From JBBSEZ01 sp038239195 (lineage in GTDB: Bacteria > Planctomycetota > Planctomycetia > Gemmatales > Gemmataceae): 39,490 nt of DNA. The DNA lies in assembly GCA_038239195.1 (NCBI GenBank), contig JBBSEZ010000028.1, positions 1 to 39,490 on the forward strand. Direction: 5' to 3'. The notes under the pieces are model-generated. The model saw nothing but the letters and a program-made list of their open reading frames with translations. It was not told the origin of the DNA and did no database searches. Made by a program: the position numbers and the translations under genes. This document shows positions 13,439 to 22,955 of this stretch, piece by piece. Position 1 is the first letter of the stretch. Each line of letters opens with the position of its first letter.

Positions 13439-16400
13439 ATGAAACGGCAACCGATCGACCCCGAGCTGCTGCGCGACAAGCTCAGCGTCGCTCAGGGCAA
13501 GCAATACTGGCGCAGCCTCGAAGAGCTGGCGGGCGATCCCGCCTTCCTGGAGACGCTCCAGCGCGAGTTTCCCGCCCATGCCGCCGAGTGGGCTGCGGAG
13601 TGGGTGGATCCCGTCTCGCGCCGGCAGTTCCTGACGCTCATGGGCGCCTCGCTGGCGCTCGCCGGGCTGAGCGGCTGCACCAGCAAGCCGCGCGAGACGA
13701 TCATGCCCTACGTCCGCCAGCCCGAGAACATCGTGCTGGGCAAGCCGCTCTATTACGCCACCACCATGACGCTCGGCGGTTTCGGCACCGGCCTGCTCGT
13801 CGAGAGCCACGAGGGCAGGCCCACCAAGATCGAGGGCAATCCCCAGCACCCCGCCAGCCGCGGCGCCACCGACGTCTTCGCCCAGGCCGCCGTCCTCGGC
13901 CTCTACGACCCCGATCGCGCCCAGACCGTTAGCTTCCGCGAGCGCGCCCGCACCTGGGGCGAACTCATCGACGAGCTGCGCACTCGCCTCGGCCCCAAGA
14001 CGCCGCGCGCCAAAGGCGCGGGCGTCGCCGTCCTCACCGAGACCGTCGGCTCGCCGACCCTCGTCGGGCAGTTCGAGCAGTTCTTCACGCAGTACGACGC
14101 CGCCCGCCTGTATCGTTACGAGCCCGTCGCGACCGGCACCGCCGAAGAAGGGGCGCGGCTGGCGTTCAACAAGGCCCACCACTTCTACTATCGCGTGGCG
14201 CAGGCCGACGTCGTCGTCTCCCTCGACGGCGATTTCCTCGGCAGCGGGCCCGGGCACCTCGCCTACTCGCGCGAGTTTGCCGCGCGCCGCCGTGAGGGCG
14301 GCAAAGCGAAGGACAACAAGCGCGGGATGAATCGGCTCTACGCGGTCGAGAGCAGCCTGAGCATCACCGGGGCCAGCGCCGATCATCGGCTGGCGCTGCC
14401 TCCCAGCAAGGTCGAGGCCTTCGCGCGGGCGCTGGCAGCCAAGTTGGGCGTTGCCGGCTCCGCCTCCACGCTGGAAGGGGAGGCGGCGCGCTGGGTGGAT
14501 GCGGTGGCCGCCGACTTGCGGTATCAGAGCGGCCGCACCCGTCGCCTCGCCGGGACCACTCTGGTCGTCACCGGGCCTCAGCAGCCTGCCGCCGTCCACG
14601 GACTCGTTCATGCCATCAACGCCGAGCTCGGCAACCTCGGCACCAGCGTCGTCGTCACCGGCCCCGCGTTCGGCGCCACCGTCGCCGGCAAGTCGCCGGG
14701 CACGTTGAAGCAACTGAACGACGACGTCGCGAAGGGCACGATCACCACGCTCCTCATCCTCGGGGGCAACCCGGCCTATACCGCCCCGGCCGACGTCCCC
14801 TTCGCCAAGCTACTCGAAGACCAGCTCCTGGTGACCAGGGACCGCTGGCTCGCCGTCCACCTGTCGCCTCACAGCGACGAGACGTCGCGCCTGTGCCACT
14901 GGCACGTTCCCGAGGCCCACTTCCTCGAATCGTGGAGCGACGCCATCGCCTATGACGGCACCGCCTCGCTCGTCCAGCAGCTCATCGCGCCGCTCTACGC
15001 CGGCCGCTCGGCGCATGAGCTCGTCGCCGCCCTGTGCCGGCGGCGCAACCCCCAGGGCGAAACGTCGGGCAGCGACTACGACGACCGCACCCCCTACGAC
15101 CTGGTGCGCGACCACTGGAAGACGAAGAAAAACCTCGACGGCCAGGCCTTCGAGCGGTTCTGGAGGCAGGCCCTCCACGATGGGGTGATCGCCGACAGCA
15201 AGCTGCCCACACTCCCCGCGCCGTCTCTCGTCGAGGGCCTGGCGGGGCGCATCGGGCCGGCGCGGCCCGCGAGTGGCGGGTACGAGCTGGTCCTGGCGCC
15301 CGACCCGACGGTCCACGACGGCCGATTCGCCAACCTCGGCTGGCTCCAGGAACTGCCCAAGCCGCTGACCAAGTTGTCCTGGGACAACGCCCTCCTCCTA
15401 AGCCCGGCGACGGCCGAGGCGCTCGGCGTCGGCACGCGCATCGGGCACTGGCGCGGGGGCGAGCACGGCGACAGCAAGTGCGACGTGGTGAAGATCGGCC
15501 ACGCAGGGCGCGAACTGGAGGCGGCCGTCTGGATCGTCCCCGGCCACGCCGACGGCGCCGCAACGCTGCACCTCGGCTACGGCCGCACCCGCGCCGGCAA
15601 GGTCGGCAACGACCACGGCTTCAACGCCAACCTGCTCCGGCTCTCGACCAGCCCCTCGCTCCTCACCGGCGTCGAGCTGAGCAAGGTCGCGGGAAGGACC
15701 TACTTGCTGGCCTGCACCCAGGCCCACTTCAACATGCAGGGGCGCGACCCGGTGCGCTCCTCTACCGTGGAAAAGTACAGCAAGCACGAGCACTTCGGCC
15801 CGCACGAGCACGGCGGCAAGGTCGCGCTGCCAACCCTCTACCCCGACGAGCACAAGTATCCCGGCTACAAGTGGGGCATGGCGATCGACCTGTCGGCCTG
15901 CACCGGGTGCAGCGCCTGCGTCGTCGCCTGCCAGGCGGAGAACAACATTCCCGTCGTGGGCAAGGAGCAGGTGACGCGCGGCCGCGAGATGCACTGGCTG
16001 CGCATCGACCGCTACTTCGAGACGCCGCGGGGCGAGGCCGATGTCAAGGATCGGCTGCGCGTCCACTTTCAGCCGGTCCTGTGCATGCACTGCGAGAACG
16101 CCCCCTGCGAGGTCGTCTGTCCCGTCGAGGCGACGGTGCATGGCGACGAGGGGACCAACGACATGGTCTACAACCGCTGCATCGGCACGCGCTACTGCTC
16201 CAACAACTGTCCCTACAAGGTGCGGCGCTTCAACTTCTTCCAGTTCAGCGACTACGTGACGCCGAGCCTCAAGCTGCTCTACAACCCCGAGGTGACGGTG
16301 CGGTCGCGCGGCGTGATGGAGAAGTGCAGCTTCTGCATCCAGCGCATCTCGGCGGCGCGCATCGAGGCGTCCAAGGAGGCCCTGGCCGAGCCCGGCAAGC

Positions 16401-16648
16401 GCGTCGATCCCAACCGGCGCGAGGGCGTCGCGTACATTCGGGACGGCGAGGTGGTGACGGCGTGCCAGGCGGCCTGCCCCGCCGAGGCGATCGTCTTCGG
16501 CGATCTGGGCGACAAGAAGAACAGTCGCGTGTATCGGTTGCAGGAGTCGGACCTGCGCTACGACCTGCTGGGCGAGCTGGGCACCCGGCCGCGCGTCGTC
16601 TACCTGGCGGCGATCCGCAACCCCAACCCCGTGCTGGAAACGAAGTGA
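13439..16648 (+). CDS. actB: Alternative complex III subunit ActB, molybdopterin-oxidoreductase-like and iron-sulfur fusion
   Basis: A 1069-residue protein, the expected size for the fused B1-B2 form. Residues 61-80 read RRQFLTLMGASLALAGLSGC, a twin-arginine signal running into a lipobox-like Cys80, after an unusually long 60-residue N-terminal stretch. Residues about 90-760 resemble a molybdopterin oxidoreductase large chain that in this family has lost the cofactor. From about residue 815 the protein is a four-cluster ferredoxin-like domain: CTGCSACVVACQAEN, CMHCENAPCEVVCP, CIGTRYCSNNCPYKVRRFNF, and CSFCIQRI with CQAACPAEAIVFGDL. It probably transfers electrons from the quinol site at ActC to the ActA hemes on the outer face of the membrane. 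AGGCGGAGG precedes the ATG. actC begins one base after the stop. Confidence 0.95.
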   Translation: MKRQPIDPELLRDKLSVAQGKQYWRSLEELAGDPAFLETLQREFPAHAAEWAAEWVDPVSRRQFLTLMGASLALAGLSGCTSKPRETIMPYVRQPENIVLGKPLYYATTMTLGGFGTGLLVESHEGRPTKIEGNPQHPASRGATDVFAQAAVLGLYDPDRAQTVSFRERARTWGELIDELRTRLGPKTPRAKGAGVAVLTETVGSPTLVGQFEQFFTQYDAARLYRYEPVATGTAEEGARLAFNKAHHFYYRVAQADVVVSLDGDFLGSGPGHLAYSREFAARRREGGKAKDNKRGMNRLYAVESSLSITGASADHRLALPPSKVEAFARALAAKLGVAGSASTLEGEAARWVDAVAADLRYQSGRTRRLAGTTLVVTGPQQPAAVHGLVHAINAELGNLGTSVVVTGPAFGATVAGKSPGTLKQLNDDVAKGTITTLLILGGNPAYTAPADVPFAKLLEDQLLVTRDRWLAVHLSPHSDETSRLCHWHVPEAHFLESWSDAIAYDGTASLVQQLIAPLYAGRSAHELVAALCRRRNPQGETSGSDYDDRTPYDLVRDHWKTKKNLDGQAFERFWRQALHDGVIADSKLPTLPAPSLVEGLAGRIGPARPASGGYELVLAPDPTVHDGRFANLGWLQELPKPLTKLSWDNALLLSPATAEALGVGTRIGHWRGGEHGDSKCDVVKIGHAGRELEAAVWIVPGHADGAATLHLGYGRTRAGKVGNDHGFNANLLRLSTSPSLLTGVELSKVAGRTYLLACTQAHFNMQGRDPVRSSTVEKYSKHEHFGPHEHGGKVALPTLYPDEHKYPGYKWGMAIDLSACTGCSACVVACQAENNIPVVGKEQVTRGREMHWLRIDRYFETPRGEADVKDRLRVHFQPVLCMHCENAPCEVVCPVEATVHGDEGTNDMVYNRCIGTRYCSNNCPYKVRRFNFFQFSDYVTPSLKLLYNPEVTVRSRGVMEKCSFCIQRISAARIEASKEALAEPGKRVDPNRREGVAYIRDGEVVTACQAACPAEAIVFGDLGDKKNSRVYRLQESDLRYDLLGELGTRPRVVYLAAIRNPNPVLETK

Positions 16649-16649
16649 C

Positions 16650-18100
<1,451 letters not shown>

Positions 18101-18104
<4 letters not shown>

Positions 18105-18640
18105 ACCAGTTGCTTCCGCCCTATGGCCTGGTGGCCGAGTTCGACAGCGCCAGTGCCCTCGTGCAGGCGTCGGCGGGGGCGCGCGACGCCGGCTACAAGC
18201 GCATGGACGCCTACAGCCCCTTCCCCATCGAGGACCTGACCGAGGCGCTGGGCCAGCGGCCGACCAAGCTGCCCCTCGTGGTGCTCCTCGGCGGAATCAT
18301 CGGCGGGCTGAGCGGCTACTTTTTGCAGTGGTACACCGCCTCGCAGACCTACCCGTTCAACGTCGGCGGCCGACCGTTCCACTCCTGGCCGATGTTCATT
18401 CCCGTGACGTTCGAGTGTACGGTGCTGGGGGCGTCGCTGGCGGCGGTCTTCGGCATGCTGACGATGAACGGCCTGCCGATGCCTTACCATCCGCTGTTTC
18501 ACGTGGAGCGCTTCGCGCGGGCGAGCCAGGATCGGTTCTTCCTGTGCATCCGGGCGGTCGATCCGCAGTTCGACCTGGAAGCCACGCGGGCGTTCCTCGC
18601 GAGCACGGGCGCCAAGGAAGTGACGGAGGTGCCCCAATGA
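18101..18640 (+). CDS. actD: Alternative complex III subunit ActD (DUF3341)
   Basis: The 179-residue protein begins PPYGLVAEFDSASALVQASA, then GYKRMDAYSPFPIEDL, the signature start of DUF3341. Two membrane helices follow (LVVLLGGIIGGLSGYFLQWY and IPVTFECTVLGASLAAVFGML), enclosing the conserved FNVGGRPFHSWP loop. A soluble C terminus (DRFFLCIRAVDPQFDLEATR) ends at a stop overlapping the actE start. ActD is a structural subunit without a cofactor, holding the two large membrane subunits together. Start and stop both overlap neighbours by four bases, indicating tight translational coupling. Confidence 0.93.
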
Positions 18641-19329
18641 CTTCCCCGAGCCCGCGCCGCGCACGTTTTCGCCGCTTGCGGCTTGGCGTCTTCCCTGGCG
18701 CCTCGGTAAGCCGCAAGCGGGCCCTCCTCTGGGCCCTCCTCGTCCCGTGCGCGCTCGCCCTGCCCGCCTGCCGCCAGCAGATGGCCGACCAGCCTCACTA
18801 TCGCCCTCTCGAGGCGAGCGAGTTCTTTCCCGATGGCCGTTCCGCCCGTCCCGTCGTGCCTGGCACCGTAGCGCGCGGCCAGCTGCGTATCGACGATGCG
18901 CTCTACAAGGGCACGGACGACAAGGGCAAGCTCGTCGAGACGTTTCCGTTCGAGATGACGGAGGGCGTGTTGAAGCGCGGCCGCGAGCGCTACAACATTT
19001 TTTGCTCCGTCTGTCACGGGCTGACGGGAGAAGGCGACGGGCGGATCGTGCAGCGCGGCTTCACGCGCCCGCCGTCCTACTACCCGGTGAAGGGCAAGCA
19101 ACTCGACTACTTCTCGCGCGCCTACCGGATCAAGGGCGAGAAGCGCCCGCTCTGGCAAGTGCCGATCGGCCATTACTACGACGTGGTTACCAACGGCCAC
19201 GGGGCGATGGCCGGCTACGCGGAGCAAGTGCCCGTGCGCGATCGCTGGGCGATCGTGGGCTACGTCCGCGCCTTGCAGTACAGCCAGTCGGAAGAGGTGC
19301 GGAAGGCCATGAAGGGGGACAAGAAGTGA
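18637..19329 (+). CDS. actE: Alternative complex III subunit ActE, monoheme lipoprotein cytochrome c
   Basis: The 230-residue protein carries one CxxCH at 123-127 (CSVCH, followed by GLTGEGDGRI), and GHGAMAGYAE supplies a Met axial ligand. A lipobox LPAC ends at C45, so the mature protein should be lipid-anchored outside the membrane. The first 28 residues are unusually long and basic for a signal peptide. Residues 12-28 are encoded by a 13-base inverted repeat (CCGCTTGCGGCTT at 18672-18684 and its complement at 18708-18720), so a palindromic repeat appears to have entered the leader. No better start is present downstream. The ATGA overlap with actD supports this one. ActE probably delivers electrons to the heme domain of CoxB. 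Confidence 0.92.
   Translation: MTSPSPRRARFRRLRLGVFPGASVSRKRALLWALLVPCALALPACRQQMADQPHYRPLEASEFFPDGRSARPVVPGTVARGQLRIDDALYKGTDDKGKLVETFPFEMTEGVLKRGRERYNIFCSVCHGLTGEGDGRIVQRGFTRPPSYYPVKGKQLDYFSRAYRIKGEKRPLWQVPIGHYYDVVTNGHGAMAGYAEQVPVRDRWAIVGYVRALQYSQSEEVRKAMKGDKK
18672..18720. repeat. REP-like palindrome inside the actE leader
   Basis: CCGCTTGCGGCTT and AAGCCGCAAGCGG are perfect 13-base arms around a 23-base loop. The half-motif AAGCCGCAAGCGG occurs again near 37998-38010 after the DUF1552 gene, so this is a dispersed repeat rather than ordinary coding sequence. Confidence 0.75.
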
Positions 19330-20546
19330 GTGCCGGGCCCGCCGAAGGAACCGAACTGCAGACCGCGGCGCGCTGGCAGCGCGGCGCGTTCGTCGCCGGC
19401 GCCGTCGGCCTGGCGGCGTGCGCCGTCGGCGCGCTCGCCGGCTGGCAGGAGCAGTTCTTCCGCTCCTATCTGGTGGCGTTCAACGCGTGGGCCGGCGTTG
19501 CCCTGGGCTGCCTGGCGGTCCTGATGCTCCAGTATGTCACCGGCGGGACCTGGGGCTACCTGCTGCGCCGGCCCCTCGAGGCCGCCACGCGCACCCTGCC
19601 CGTTCTCGCTCTGCTCTTCCTCCCTCTGGCGCTGGGCCTGCCCGACCTCTACGCCTGGGCCGATCCCCACAAGGAGAAATGGCAAGGCAATCATCACCTC
19701 GAGGAGCAGCTCCACCACCTCGAGCCGTTCCTCAACGCGCCGTTCTTCCTGGCGCGAACGGCGGGCTACTTTGCCGTCTGGATCGGGCTGGCCTTTCTGT
19801 TCAACCGCTGGAGCCGGAAGCACGACGAGTCCGGCGAGGCGAGCCTGCCCGAGCGCTTCCAGAACCTGGGGGCGATGGGGTTGGTGCTCTACGCGGTGAC
19901 GGTGACGTTTGCGTCGATCGACTGGGTGATGTCGCTCGAGCCGCAGTGGTATTCGACCATCTACGGCGCCATGTTCGCCATGGGACAGGTGTTGTCCGGC
20001 TTCGCCTTCTGCGTCGCGGTGCTCCTGCTGCTGGGCACCCACCCGCAACTGGCGGGCGCGTTGAGCAAGAACAACCTGCGCGACCTCGGCAGCCTGCTCC
20101 TGGCGTTCGTGATGGTATGGGCCTACCTGGCGTTCTCGCAGTTCCTGCTCATCTGGGCGGGCAACCTGCCGGAAGAAATCCCCTGGTATCTCGCCCGCCT
20201 CCAGGGCGGGTGGAGCTTCGTGGGGCTGGCGCTGATCTTGCTCCACTTCGTCCTGCCTTTTGTCTTGCTTCTGGCGGCCGACCTCAAGCGCAACCGCAAG
20301 GCGCTGGCGGGGGTGGCGCTCTTCGTGGTGTTCATGCGCGTCGTCGATCTGTTCTGGCTGATCGTGCCGGCCTTCACGCAGGCCGACGGCAAGACGCGCG
20401 AGGGCCTCGGCGTCCACCTGCTCGACGTGACCGCCCTGATCGGCGTGGGCGGGGCGTGGCTGGGGACTTTCCTGTGGCAACTGCGCGCGCGCCCGCTGCT
20501 GCCCGCGCATGCCCCGCCGAGCGAGGAGGGCAACCATCATGGCTGA
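19326..20546 (+). CDS. actF: Alternative complex III subunit ActF, polytopic membrane protein
   Basis: I start at the GTG at 19326, which overlaps the actE stop (GTGA) and has AAGGGGG seven bases upstream; this gives 406 residues. About ten hydrophobic helices are visible, starting GAFVAGAVGLAACAVGALAG. The conserved loops include WADPHKEKWQGNHH, FLARTAGYFAVWIGLAFLFNRWS, SIDWVMSLEPQWYSTIYGAM, AFSQFLLIWAGNLPEEIPWY and FVVFMRVVDLFWLIVPAF, all typical of ActF. ActF is a pseudo-homologue of ActC and is thought to contribute to proton translocation. The last bases overlap the next gene by eight. Confidence 0.94.
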   Translation: MSAGPAEGTELQTAARWQRGAFVAGAVGLAACAVGALAGWQEQFFRSYLVAFNAWAGVALGCLAVLMLQYVTGGTWGYLLRRPLEAATRTLPVLALLFLPLALGLPDLYAWADPHKEKWQGNHHLEEQLHHLEPFLNAPFFLARTAGYFAVWIGLAFLFNRWSRKHDESGEASLPERFQNLGAMGLVLYAVTVTFASIDWVMSLEPQWYSTIYGAMFAMGQVLSGFAFCVAVLLLLGTHPQLAGALSKNNLRDLGSLLLAFVMVWAYLAFSQFLLIWAGNLPEEIPWYLARLQGGWSFVGLALILLHFVLPFVLLLAADLKRNRKALAGVALFVVFMRVVDLFWLIVPAFTQADGKTREGLGVHLLDVTALIGVGGAWLGTFLWQLRARPLLPAHAPPSEEGNHHG

Positions 20547-21039
20547 GCACGCTCCCCCCACCGTCCCGGCCGATGGCGTGGTCGAACATGCCAGCGTGCG
20601 CTACGAGCACAGCGACGTCGAGGCGGGCGGCGTGATGGTGTTCGCGCTCGGCCTGATCGCGACGCTGATCGTCGTGTCCCTGCTCCTGTGGGGGCTGTTC
20701 GTGCTGTTCTCCAACCGGGAGACGGCCCGGAAGAAGACCACCCTGTCCCCCGCGGCCGTCGATGCCGACAACCAACTCCCCGAGCCGCGCCCCGAGCAAA
20801 TCGAGGACGTGCGCGACGGCAAGGTGTCGCTCTGGCCGGCGCGCGCCAGGGACTATCTCGCGCCGCAGGAGCAGCGCCTCGAGCAGGGCGACAAGAAGGC
20901 CGGCGCCCTCAAGATCGACGACGCCATGAAGGAGCTCTCGGGGAAGCTCGAGGTGCGCCCGAAGCGGCCCGCCGCCGCGACGCGCCCGCCCAACCAGGCC
21001 GCCTCGGGGCGCCCGATTTCCGAGAAGGGGGGCCCGTGA
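20539..21039 (+). CDS. Small single-pass membrane protein of the ACIII-oxidase operon
   Basis: From the ATG at 20539 (GAGGAGGG upstream) the product has 166 residues. A hydrophilic N terminus is followed by one membrane helix (GGVMVFALGLIATLIVVSLLLWGLFVLF, about residues 33-60). The outer part is highly charged and proline rich, with a conserved-looking LPEPRPEQIEDVRDG segment and a C-terminal DYLAPQEQRLEQGDKK. I do not recognise a named family, but similarly placed small genes occur in ACIII operons, and it overlaps actF by eight bases and the SCO gene by one. It may be an accessory or assembly subunit. Confidence 0.75.
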   Translation: MAEHAPPTVPADGVVEHASVRYEHSDVEAGGVMVFALGLIATLIVVSLLLWGLFVLFSNRETARKKTTLSPAAVDADNQLPEPRPEQIEDVRDGKVSLWPARARDYLAPQEQRLEQGDKKAGALKIDDAMKELSGKLEVRPKRPAAATRPPNQAASGRPISEKGGP

Positions 21040-21875
21040 TGCGCCACCACGTCCTCGCCGTTCTGCTCGGCGCCCTCCTCTGGCCCGGGCTGGTCCACGC
21101 CGGCAACCTGCTGGCGTCGAAGGAGCAGTTCTTCACCCCGCACCTGGGCGATCGGGTGCCGCCCGAGCTCGCCTTCGTCGATGACGCGGGCAAGAAGGTG
21201 AAGCTGGGCGACTACTTCGGCGAACGGCCGATCGTTTTGGTGCTGGCCTACTACGAGTGCCCCATGCTGTGCAAGCTGGTGCTCAAGGACCTCGTCGATG
21301 GCCTGAAAGGCGTGCCGTTCACCGTCGGGCAAGAGCTCGAGGTGGTGGTGGTGAGCTTCGACCCGCGCGAGAAGCCCGACCTGGCGGCGAAGCACAAGGA
21401 GGCCTACGTCGAGAGCTACGGCCGGCCCGGCTCGGCGAAGGGCTGGCACTTCCTCACGGGCGACCAGGCCAACATCGACGGCCTCACCGAGGCGGTCGGC
21501 TTCCGGGCGGTGTGGGACGACGACAAGAAGCAGTATGCCCACGCCCGCGGCATCATGGTCCTGACGCCGAAGGGCGTGGTGGCCCGCTACTTCCTGGAGG
21601 GCGTGTTCCCGGCGCGCGACCTGCGCTTCGCCCTCGTCGAGGCGTCGGAGGGCAAGATCGGCGTGCCGATGGACCGCATCCTGCTGATGTGCTTCAACTA
21701 CGACCCGCAAACGGGGAGATACTCCGCGGCGATCCTGAGGCTGGTGCGCCTGGGCGGCGCGCTGACGATGGGAGGGATCGCGGCATTCTGGCTGGTGGGG
21801 TGGTGGCGATGCCGGCGGGCGCCACCCGTCGGGATGGCGCTTCAGGGCGACTCGGGCAACGCGACAGGGGGCTGA
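21039..21875 (+). CDS. SCO1/SenC-family copper chaperone
   Basis: The 278-residue protein has an N-terminal signal (VLAVLLGALLWPGLVHA) and a thioredoxin-fold domain. The copper site is seen as CPMLC in AYYECPMLCKLVLKDLV, with the partner His in QYAHARGIMVLTPKG. A C-terminal membrane helix (LGGALTMGGIAAFWLVGWW) is an extra anchor found in many SCO proteins of ACIII clusters. SCO delivers copper to the CuA centre of subunit II, and coxB follows at once. The ATG overlaps the stop of the preceding gene by one base. Confidence 0.92.
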   Translation: MRHHVLAVLLGALLWPGLVHAGNLLASKEQFFTPHLGDRVPPELAFVDDAGKKVKLGDYFGERPIVLVLAYYECPMLCKLVLKDLVDGLKGVPFTVGQELEVVVVSFDPREKPDLAAKHKEAYVESYGRPGSAKGWHFLTGDQANIDGLTEAVGFRAVWDDDKKQYAHARGIMVLTPKGVVARYFLEGVFPARDLRFALVEASEGKIGVPMDRILLMCFNYDPQTGRYSAAILRLVRLGGALTMGGIAAFWLVGWWRCRRAPPVGMALQGDSGNATGG

Positions 21876-21879
21876 GCCG

Positions 21880-22887
21880 ATGGACACGAAGTTTCAACTG
21901 TTCCCCGATTCGGCCTCGACGATGGCGCCGCGCGTGGACGCCCTGTTCGGGTTCGTCTTCTCCGTGGCCGCCTTCTTCATCGTCCTCATCGCCGTCCTGC
22001 TGTTCTACTTCGCCATCCGCTATCGGCGCCGGTCGGAAGACTACTTTCCCAAGCCGGTCATCGGCTCCAAGGTGCTGGAAACGGTGTGGACGGTCGGCCC
22101 GCTGGGGCTGACGGTCATCATGTTCGTGTGGGGCGCCCGGCTCTACTTCGACATCGTGCGCACCCCCGACAACGGCCTGGAGGTCTACGTCACGGGCAAG
22201 CAGTGGATGTGGCAGTTGCAGCACCCCACCGGGCAACGGGAGATCAACCAGCTCCACGTCCCCGTGGGCGTGCCGATCAAGCTCATCATGACCTCGGAGG
22301 ACGTGATCCACGACTTCTACGTCCCCGCCTTCCGCATCAAGCAGGACGTGATCCCCGGGCGCTACACCTACCTCTGGTTCGAGGCGACCACGCCGGGCAC
22401 CTATCACCTGTTCTGCGCCGCCTACTGCGGGACGAACCATTCGCGCATGATCGGCTCCGTGGTGGTGCTGGAGCAGCCGGAGTACGAGAAGTGGCTGGCC
22501 AGCAACAAGGCCGACCGCTCGCTGGCGCTCCAGGGCCGGCAGCTGTTCCAGAAGTTCGGGTGCGTGACGTGCCACCACGCCGAGGCGGGCGGCCGGGCGC
22601 CGATCCTCGAAGCCATCTACGACCGCGAGGTCGATTTGCAGGACGGCCGGCGCGTACGGGCCAACGAGGCCTACCTGCGCGAGTCGATCCTTTATCCCAA
22701 CGCCAAGATCCGGGCGGGGTATCGCTCGCCGTCGATCATGCCGCCCTACGACGGGCAGGTGAGCGAGGACGACCTGATCCGGCTGATCGCGTTCCTCAAG
22801 GCGCTGAAGCCGGGCGAGACCCCGCCGCGCGTCGAGAACGCCGCCCCACCGGCCCGCGACGCGAAGTTGGGGGCGAAGAAGAAGTAA
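21880..22887 (+). CDS. coxB: Cytochrome c oxidase subunit II with fused cytochrome c domain
   Basis: The 335-residue protein has two N-terminal membrane helices (about residues 22-47 and 67-90), then the cupredoxin domain. The CuA ligands are all visible: H144 in VIHDFY, C179, C183, H187 and M190 in FCAAYCGTNHSRMIG. A cytochrome c domain follows, with CVTCHH at 228-233 and a candidate Met ligand M287 in SIMPPYDG. This is the caa3 architecture, in which electrons from ActE pass to the tethered heme, then to CuA and CoxA. The spacing to SCO is four bases, and GGGGGCTGAG precedes the ATG. The last 20 residues are lysine/alanine rich. Confidence 0.95.
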   Translation: MDTKFQLFPDSASTMAPRVDALFGFVFSVAAFFIVLIAVLLFYFAIRYRRRSEDYFPKPVIGSKVLETVWTVGPLGLTVIMFVWGARLYFDIVRTPDNGLEVYVTGKQWMWQLQHPTGQREINQLHVPVGVPIKLIMTSEDVIHDFYVPAFRIKQDVIPGRYTYLWFEATTPGTYHLFCAAYCGTNHSRMIGSVVVLEQPEYEKWLASNKADRSLALQGRQLFQKFGCVTCHHAEAGGRAPILEAIYDREVDLQDGRRVRANEAYLRESILYPNAKIRAGYRSPSIMPPYDGQVSEDDLIRLIAFLKALKPGETPPRVENAAPPARDAKLGAKKK

Positions 22888-22955
22888 CCGCCCCGATTTG
22901 GCCGCCGAGCTCGCTCGGCGAGGGGCGCCCGGCCGATAACCCACGGAACGCCGCC

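Noticed and set aside
18672..18720. The palindrome in actE as an intrinsic terminator
   Set aside because: It lies inside the coding region with no T run, and the operon clearly continues beyond it.
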